DNA from: Cyclostephanos tholiformis
Lineage: Eukaryota; Bacillariophyta; Thalassiosirophyceae; Thalassiosirales; Thalassiosiraceae
DNA length: 13,718 bases
Assembly (NCBI GenBank): GCA_036939975.1
Contig: JALLPB010001453.1
Location: forward strand, 1 to 13,718
Direction: 5' to 3'
Positions 7,348-13,718 of the stretch are shown here, piece after piece. A model generated the notes under the pieces. That model saw only the letters and a list, made by a program, of their open reading frames with translations, was not told the origin of the DNA and did no database searches. The position numbers were made by a program, and so were the translations under genes. How positions within the stretch are numbered: the stretch's first letter is position 1; each line of letters opens with the position of its first letter.

Positions 7348-8695
7348 CAAAAATCCATTCTTGGCACTTTTGGCATAACAGATGTGTTGTCTGTTCAGAA
7401 GTGAGAGCCTCAATGCCAAATATGTAAAACTCAATGCAAATTATTTCAAGAAATATATTTTGTGGGGCTGTCTACATATTAGGTCTATTGTTTAATTTTG
7501 CTGAGTCTCGAGACAGACCCATGTAGATTCAAGACTAGAGCAGTATCCAAATTAGCTGCAAAATATCTGTGTAACCACTTTTTTCAGTGTTGGCTCAGAA
7601 ATCTGAAGACATCAAAATTTACCTGAGCTTGTCAGCTATCTCTTTACCAGGAAAAATTAGGATGCATTTGCGGGCATAACTGTGCAAAGCTTTTTTCATT
7701 TTCTGTACTATTCCTATTGTAGCTTCTACTGTATGTACCAATACCAATAACATACAGTATAAAAAAACAAGAAAAGAAAAAATCTCGAGGCGTCTTGCAA
7801 GCTCTATCTGATCAACATAAAAAATTCTTTTGTAGATTTGAACATAGGAATAAGCACGCAAAACATGTTTTTTCACATTTATTTTTGTGGACAATCGTCA
7901 TCTATTCTTCAGAAAAACACCGCAACTTTTCGGATATTTATCTCAAATACTTATGAGTGTACAACCCCAAACTAATATTTTCCGGAGAAAGGGGAGGGTC
8001 TCAGCTTTCCAATGGTATGGGGGTCGGGGGGTATTAGACAGAGTCTACATAGGTAAAAGTACATAACTAGTATCTAAACTTGTTTGTGCCCACAAATGCG
8101 TCCTTTACCTGGTAAGGAGATAATGCTCTCAATCAACTTTTCCACAAAGCTCATCATATTAATGAGCTGAATAGAGGATAAATTTTGTGTTGTGAACTTC
8201 TTGCAAGTAACTAGCAAAAAAGTATGATAACTAAAGGCTAAAACCTAGTTGTTGCAGGGGCAATACAGTGTGAGCACTTGCCTTGCAGTAGCATTTAGGG
8301 GCTTCGCACAAAGCCACCCATATGTTCCATTTAGAGATGTGTTTTGTGCCGAATTCCCCTGGTGGCATGGTCATCAAAATTGCTGCCAAGTTCCTTACGA
8401 TATCAGTAAAGCAATTTAACAGCTTAAAAGCTATCTCTGTTTTGGCTAGAGAAAAACTCATACTTTTTGATAGGTACGTACAAAATTTCTATGTAGGAAT
8501 AGTACAATAATATGTTCTACCTAAAAAAACTTCGTGCACCAAAATCTACCATACAACACAACTCACATCACCAGCACACAAGATCCGTTCACCTTTTGGT
8601 CGATCAGATCCAGGTCAACCTTTTGGATAGGCATATAATCCTTTGCCTGTCTTGTGAATAACATAAAAAATCAATATCAAGTCTTCAATGGATGA
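7348..8695. other. Long AT-rich interval without a recognised gene
   Basis: AT-rich and CpG-poor DNA. The longest minus-strand frames are 7619-7894 (91 codons, opening on a TTG codon) and 8231-8461 (76 codons, ATG at 8461). Neither contains a domain I recognise. They may be remnants of mobile elements or chance frames. Short homopolymers are common; no terminal repeats were identified. Confidence 0.4.
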
Positions 8696-8914
8696 TTAGT
8701 CTTGAGTGCTGGTGACGTGGATAATAGGATTCATAAAATAAGTTGCGACAAAGGTGTACCTGAGTCAAATGAATGGATGGTTTTCTTGTCTCTTGTGACA
8801 AAAGACATGACCAAGTATATGACTGTGTATCCCGCAGTGTGGTTCATAGATTGTACCGCAGGTAAATCGAATTTGTATACATCCAATTTGTACATTTTAC
8901 TCTCACGTTTTTGA
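8696..8914 (+). pseudogene. Possible MULE-type transposase fragment
   Basis: A plus-strand frame without its own ATG, open from a TGA at 8693 to a stop at 8912. Its core, YPAVWFIDCTAGKSN, resembles the segment around the first catalytic Asp of Mutator-like (MULE) transposases, where a pattern like 'P-x-V-x-x-x-D-x-T' precedes a Thr-Asn pair. About 70 codons remain, and the other catalytic residues, zinc finger and terminal repeats are not seen, so it would be a scrap. The match comes from a short motif read by eye; chance resemblance is quite possible. Confidence 0.3.
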
Positions 8915-8939
8915 ACAATTTGTATAGTTCCAAATTGTT
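8914..8939. repeat. Short inverted repeat, 9-bp arms
   Basis: AACAATTTG at 8914-8922 and CAAATTGTT at 8931-8939 with an 8-nt spacer, in an area with several more copies of (C/A)CAATTTGT-like words on both strands (8870-8960). It may be a hairpin or a decayed element end. Confidence 0.5.
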
Positions 8940-9979
8940 TAAGAACAAATTGTGAGCAAAAAAAAATAGTCGCAACAGACTAATTAGAGATAGTTCTGTG
9001 CCACAGCTGAGACACAATAAAAAAATCACTATGACAGCAGATCAATTTTTTCAGTGAGTGATAAAATCTACAAATTCACAACTCGGATTTGTAGGTTTAG
9101 ACAGAGTTTTTGATATCAAAAAATTTCCCCCTTGTGCTTAGGCTAGCGGGAATTCGTAGAAATACATATGGATTTGGATTCTCAAATAGTGATGTACATA
9201 TTAGAAAAACTGCCCAAATTGTATATCTACATTCTCAGACATAGGCTATTTAGTCAACCCCTTTGGCCCGCATTGGCATGCACCATACCATGGGTGTGTT
9301 TGTGATTGTGATTGTGTTTGTGTTTGAGGCTTTTCTACTATGCATACTGATTTCTATGTGGAAAAGCTATGGGGTGGGAGTTTTTGTTTCCGCCCAAACA
9401 CTTGTAGGGGTTAAGCTGATCTACTCTGATCTATTTACGTTACATGCCGCCACCATCACCGACAATGATGGACAATGGATGACAGACAACACAATCACTA
9501 TCCAAAGCCATCCATGCGATTTCAGATGGTACAACTAAAAATTACTGTTATGATTTTTTATGCTTTTTTTTATCAAGAGGGTACTATATCAAAGGTATGA
9601 TACTAACTAAACAAAAGAAACCTACCCCTGAAACATGGTGACCATCATGCTCTCCCCTGCCCAAAATCATGCCAAACCTCAATGAGGACTGGAACAGTAT
9701 CAGCAAAAAAATATCAGCAGATATCTGGGGTTAGTGTGTGTTGATTTGACACAGTGGCCAAGAAAAAAAGCACAAGTAATAGCTTAAAAATACTCACATT
9801 TAGCCTGCGAGTGCACTGTACTGATGCCTGTAGAAAATAGTCAATAAAATAAAGAAGAAATTAGTTATACCAATAAACATTGCATCACCATGTTGCAATG
9901 TTTGAGATCTATTGTAAGATATATGGTGATTGCACTCACCTTTTAAATTAGAGCCACTTGAGGGCAGTGGGTGTGGGGC
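8940..9979. other. Gene-free interval before the poly-G tract
   Basis: CpG-poor, AT-rich DNA. A plus-strand frame at 9278-9538 has one hydrophobic run that comes from a GTGATT/GTGTTT simple repeat near 9298-9328, so it is not called as a gene. Nothing else is recognised. Confidence 0.4.
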
Positions 9980-10004
9980 GGGGGGGGGGGGGGGGGGGGG
10001 GGGN

Positions 10005-10074
<70 letters not shown>
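9980..10074 (+). repeat. Poly-G homopolymer of about 95 nt containing one N
   Basis: All bases are G except an N at 10004. Shorter G runs elsewhere in the window (1602-1611, 7311-7323) show that G tracts occur in this genome. The true length here is uncertain, because such runs are prone to sequencing slippage and assembly error and the N marks an unresolved base. Poly-Gly and poly-Pro frames across it are not genes. Confidence 0.85.
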
Positions 10075-10076
<2 letters not shown>

Positions 10077-10660
10077 TGGTGCCATTGTTTTTTGTGTTTT
10101 CCGCTTGTGTTTTGCATCTGGAGAGAGATGTTTGGTGGTGTTTTGAGAGTCTACCATTGGTCTAACCAGTATTTGAATCAAACCTCTACAATTGTAGGGT
10201 TTATTATAATAGTAAATACACGATTTTTTTTTCAAATCACTTACACAATTTATTTCTTATTCTATACAGTAGTCAGGAAATAAATCAACATAAAAATGAG
10301 AAAAGCTAGTACATAAAAGTCAGCTTACAGGATTTAAGTCCCATTTAGCAAAATTCTAAGTTAATATGGGACATGGTTCTGTCTGATGGACTAGTCACAC
10401 CATCCAAAACATGAATGAAATGTTTTGCACACATTAAAAATCAAACATGAAAAAAGTTTTTGAATATCACACAAATGTAGGAACTGGTATAATATTTTGT
10501 TGCTACTAATCTAATTGAGGATGTTAACAATCAGTTCAAAATGTGATCTTTTGACTTGTTCAACCCACATTAATACGTTTGAAAATACATTATGCCACCT
10601 TCTAATACTTGTTAAATGACCTAACTACCAGTGCATGGCAGTGTGTTATTTGATGTCCCA
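10075..10660. other. AT-rich interval, nothing recognised
   Basis: CpG-poor AT-rich DNA between the poly-G run and the LRR fragment. No frame, RNA gene or repeat structure I can support. Confidence 0.45.
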
Positions 10661-10900
10661 TCAATAGTGTCTTGCAAAGCACTTCTGATGCCCAATCTCA
10701 TCCAGCCCATTTCCTAGAGTAAGAATCCATAATTGGGAGCAAGAATCAAATGTCCCTTCCTTTATCACCTTTACAGCATTTGGTATCTTGATGCATTTTA
10801 GTGATGAGCATTGTCTGAATGCCTCCCACCCAATCTTCTCCAGTCCATTGTTTAGAATCACAGTCAGGTGTATTTCATTCATGCAGAACCCACCTTCCTA
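10661..10900 (-). pseudogene. BspA-type leucine-rich repeat (LRR_5) fragment
   Basis: The minus-strand frame (in-frame stop at 10898-10900, ATG at 10882, end at 10661) carries about two and a half BspA-like repeats: NNGLEKIGWEAFRQCSSLK, then IPNAVKVIKEGTFDSCSQL, then LGNGLDEIG. The spacing of IG..AF..C.SL and IP..V..I...F..C..L is typical of the family, in which long arrays form surface or extracellular proteins. After the last IG (10691-10696) the pattern is lost; the shifted frame continues with SEVLCK in place of an expected SEAFCK-like block, which suggests a frameshift. With fewer than 75 codons, an upstream stop and no start region, this is a relic, not a gene. An exon of a longer gene is less likely. 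Confidence 0.6.
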
Positions 10901-10934
10901 TGTAGGAGTATCGGTTCTTCAAAACAATGACAAC

Positions 10935-11001
10935 ATTGCAAGATGACAAGGATTTTGTTGTCCAAATATTAAGTGGGGTCTTTAGGCGCCAATCTTGCAA
11001 T
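10935..11001. repeat. 10-bp inverted repeat pair
   Basis: ATTGCAAGAT at 10935-10944 and ATCTTGCAAT at 10992-11001, separated by 47 nt. The arms are exact reverse complements. It could be chance or a small decayed element. Confidence 0.35.
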
Positions 11002-12627
11002 ATTGATATGAACTCACAAAAGTCAACCATATTGCCTTGGCCAAAGTATATTTTCTACAAGTATGGTAGCTAAAAATCACACAAGCACAACACATCACAA
11101 CACACAAAAACAACAATCAACAACAATATGACATGAACCCGGTGATGTGTCCACCATGGCCTCTTTCACTGCCTGTGGAAGACCACCATCCATTCTGGCA
11201 CAACAAGCCTCTTTGCCATATAGGGGGTGACACTGGGAATGCTTGGTTTGATTCTTTTTATCATACCTGGGAGGCTGCTTGGACCATTTAAAGGTGAAGA
11301 GAGATGGAGGTTCTTTGCCTTTGATGCCACCATTTCATTGGACAACACAACAACCAACCAACCAACCAAAAGATGACATTTGTTGTGAGAGGGTGTATTG
11401 TGGAGGGCACAAGACTTCAGTGGAATGTGTGGGGGGGAAACCATTTAATTCTTTGAGGCAGTGGCAAAGTGAGCATTGAAAAAAACAAAAACAAAATTAT
11501 GTCCAGATGACAAATGATAGCGATCAACTTTAAACGTGTGGGAGTAACTAATGAGAGATTGGAAAGGATGTACAACTGGGGTTGAGAACAGGGGGGGGCG
11601 CTGATATTGCATCATTTTGGGGGTGATTGAGCAGGGATGTTGTAAAAATAATATTCTTGCATGTTTAAATAAAATCCTTTGACAGCGTCATTGATCACCC
11701 CATCACAGAGGTGTTACCAGGAGGGTTTTGCATTGTTTGCAATATCCATGCCAATGGACTTGGCGAGATGATTGATGATTTTTTCCTTGAATCATACTAA
11801 TCCCATGTACATAATTGTATGGTATTGTAGAATAGAGAGTTTTTTTATGCTGCCAAGTACAAAAATGGTAAAAATGAAATGTTATGTGTGTGTTGCAAAA
11901 AGTATTTTTGATACTCGCTGGGTTCTCCAGGAAAGAAATACACCATCACCAATTACCTATGAAAATCATGATGTGAGTCACTTCCAGTTGAATATGTTAA
12001 TCCTACAGCCAGTAAATAAACAAAGTACTACCCTCACTGCCACCAAAGTGCAAGGTCTCTGTTTGAGTCATTAGCCCATGAATGGAGTCACTGTTTGGGA
12101 AAAATAATTATCCAAGATGTTGCTGTTTGGAAAATTAATGAGTCAAGCTCTCCTTTCTGTCTCCCTGCCAAAAAAAACAACATGTCTCACCCAAGCAAAC
12201 CCAAAGATTCAGTGTCCATTCCATGAGAATAAACCCATTCATGCTAGTGTTGGTGTGTTAGTGTAACATCGGTGTATTGTCATGTTGTCATGTGTAGTTA
12301 TGTTGACAGGTTGTTATGCTGTCAGATGTACATACATGATCTACCTAAATTGTGATTTTTTCTTCTGTTCAAGCACACAACCAATTAGTTGTGATGCATA
12401 AAAGTACCCTACACCGGAGTTTTTGACCAGGATTGATGAGCACAAATTTCCCCCCAACATTTCATACCAAATCCTCTCTAACAGCACAAAAAACAAGGCA
12501 AATATGAATTGAATGTTGGGTTGGATTAAAAATGAACTCACAAAGTTTTTAAAGCCAAATTTTGTCTGTTAAGCCTTCCCACCAAAATGCAAATAATTCC
12601 TTATAGATTTATCAGTCTTAGGTCTTA
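11002..12627. other. Long gene-free AT-rich interval with simple repeats
   Basis: No coding frame here has a recognisable domain. Frames at 11166-11444 and 11775-12074 look like chance. It holds CA/AAC-rich simple sequence at 11075-11130, a CAAC-type tetranucleotide run at 11349-11369, G tracts near 11591-11597, and TGTTA/TGTCA-rich sequence at 12246-12330. CpG is strongly depleted. Confidence 0.45.
11349..11369. repeat. AACC/CAAC tetranucleotide microsatellite
   Basis: About five consecutive CAAC-type units without interruption, next to a looser CAACA-rich stretch. Confidence 0.7.
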
Positions 12628-12961
12628 GATGAATGGGATGATGGTGACAACAAGGACAGGAGGATGCCAAAGAGAAAGGATGGAGATTGCAATGGTGTTG
12701 ATGACAAAGACAAAGATAACTGATCAAGATGGCAACTATGATGGCATCAATTACAATGAAGACAATGATTGGCGGGGATGAAGACAGAGTGCCAAGGGTG
12801 AGATGATGATGAGATCAAGATGGGGAGCCAATGGCAGGTAGAATGCTGGCGAGCACTGTGCCTCCTGTCTGAGGCAACAATCAACTGTTGGTGACAGTTG
12901 GGGGGGATGAGATAACAATTATAGCAATTATGATGAAGATGACAGCATTGATAGGGCTTAA
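12628..12961 (+). repeat. Decayed Asp/Asn-rich coding-like DNA (GAT/GAC/AAT-rich)
   Basis: Three plus-strand stretches read as Asp/Asn-rich peptide: 12628-12720 (contains KDGDCNGVDDKDKDN), 12722-12778 (DQDGNYDGINYNEDND) and 12911-12958 (DNNYSNYDEDDSIDRA). The first lies one base out of frame with the other two, and stop codons break each. The DxDGxxD pattern recalls calcium-binding repeats such as thrombospondin type 3. Purine-rich GAT/GAC microsatellite decay would give much the same appearance. I cannot separate the two by eye, so this is not called as a gene. The complementary frame on the minus strand is a shadow. Confidence 0.35.
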
Positions 12962-12985
12962 GAAGGATGGATCTCATCCTTCTTA
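12959..12985. repeat. Perfect hairpin, 11-bp stem and 5-nt loop
   Basis: TAAGAAGGATG at 12959-12969 and CATCCTTCTTA at 12975-12985 are exact reverse complements around the loop GATCT. There is no U-tract or adjoining gene to suggest a terminator, so its role is unknown. Confidence 0.6.
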
Positions 12986-13683
12986 GATGAGCATTGTCAA
13001 TGTGATTGTCATTCAGCCAAATATGCCTTCTTACCCCTTTAAAAACCTTTATTTTGTACCAGGGTATGTACCTGGGCACAAGGGGGATTTATTTTTATCT
13101 CTAAAATTTACATGTCTAAAAATAAAAAAAGGGAGCCCCTCTGTCCAATTGCTGAGAGATGAACTCATTAATGTATGATTTCTCAGTCTTCATCAACATG
13201 GCATAGTAATTATTCCCAATAATCCTCTGTATTGTCATCTGTCCAGGATGCACCGAGTTTTTTTCTTCATAGAAATTTATCCTACTATTTCTACGTAGAA
13301 AGCAGGTATGCACCTACCAAAAAGTACAATGGGTTACAGGTTAAGCTGTGAATTAATTTTGTCACTCACCTTATCCTTATCTGTTTTGTAACTGTACTGT
13401 CACCCTAAATAACAAGATCTCTTTTTAAAGTAAATGATTAGCAAATAAAACTTAAGATTTCATACATTTTATAACATTGGAAAGGCGGTGATATAATCAG
13501 AGATCAAAGTTGTAAATATTGAGAGCAAAAAAATCCTTCTTAGACCCCAGGTACTACATAAAATGCAAGTACCAGGATAGTTTCCCAAAGGAAATAAGTG
13601 CTGAGATAGCAGCTATGTGTGATTTCATTCCTATGCCATAACTCACACTTTTTTGCACCTTGGAATGGGTGACTTCCGAAATT
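12986..13683. other. Gene-free AT-rich interval at the right end
   Basis: CpG-poor DNA with short chance frames on both strands and no recognised domain, RNA gene or element. Confidence 0.4.
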
Positions 13684-13716
13684 GTTCTAAATTTTTTTAG
13701 TGCCAAAATTTAGAAC
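13684..13716. repeat. 12-bp perfect inverted repeat at the window edge
   Basis: GTTCTAAATTTT at 13684-13695 and AAAATTTAGAAC at 13705-13716, with a 9-nt spacer. It could form a hairpin or belong to the end of a small inverted-repeat element that continues past the window. Confidence 0.6.
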
Positions 13717-13718
13717 TC

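Noticed and set aside
8581..8625. Imperfect repeat of CACCTTTTGG-like words
   Set aside because: Two short similar words (near 8590 and 8615) only, too little to call a repeat family.
9278..9538. Plus-strand frame with a hydrophobic segment
   Set aside because: The hydrophobic run comes from a GTGATT/GTGTTT simple repeat, and there is no other coding signal.
9930..10283. Poly-Gly and poly-Pro frames across the G run
   Set aside because: They only translate a homopolymer that contains an unresolved base.
11166..12074. Several 60-100 codon frames on both strands
   Set aside because: No domain, no ATG context of note, strong AT bias and low complexity; expected by chance in this DNA.

Overview
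The window looks like nuclear DNA of a photosynthetic stramenopile, most likely a diatom; the species cannot be told from the sequence. Four things point this way. The central gene has short, uniform spliceosomal introns (79-87 nt, GT..CAG). Its product is a RelA/SpoT homolog of the kind found in algae with secondary red plastids. It starts with an ER-type signal peptide whose predicted cleavage site is followed by an aromatic residue, as in diatom plastid pre-proteins. A decayed BspA-type leucine-rich repeat fragment lies further along, a family that is abundant in centric diatoms.

Layout. (1) 1-1877: AT-rich, CpG-poor DNA without a recognisable gene. It opens with about 190-bp satellite-like monomers: one inverted copy (about 1-200) and three direct copies (471-about 1060). 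(2) 1878-about 7150: a CpG-rich gene block with two genes, both on the minus strand. A single-exon RING-H2 protein (1878-3089) lies downstream of a five-exon RSH gene (3843-6798). The RSH exon structure was worked out by hand from reading frame, splice consensus and family motifs and gives an 873-residue protein. (3) About 7150-13718: a long AT-rich, strongly CpG-depleted stretch of degenerate DNA. It contains a G-rich tract (7311-7347), a possible MULE transposase scrap (8696-8914), a run of about 95 G with one N (9980-10074), a decayed LRR fragment (10661-10900), decayed Asp/Asn-rich coding-like DNA (12628-12961) and several short inverted repeats.

The best-supported biology is the RSH gene. 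The encoded enzyme appears to be sent to the plastid. Its hydrolase half has lost the metal-binding and catalytic signature residues, while its (p)ppGpp synthetase half keeps them. It ends directly after a TGS-like domain. The inference is a plastid alarmone synthetase that cannot degrade its own product. Nothing in the sequence shows a functional link between the RING protein and the RSH enzyme beyond shared strand and proximity (753 bp apart). TGACGT/TGACGC-type motifs occur upstream of both genes, but chance matches are likely. I found no convincing tRNA, rRNA, CRISPR array or complete transposon.
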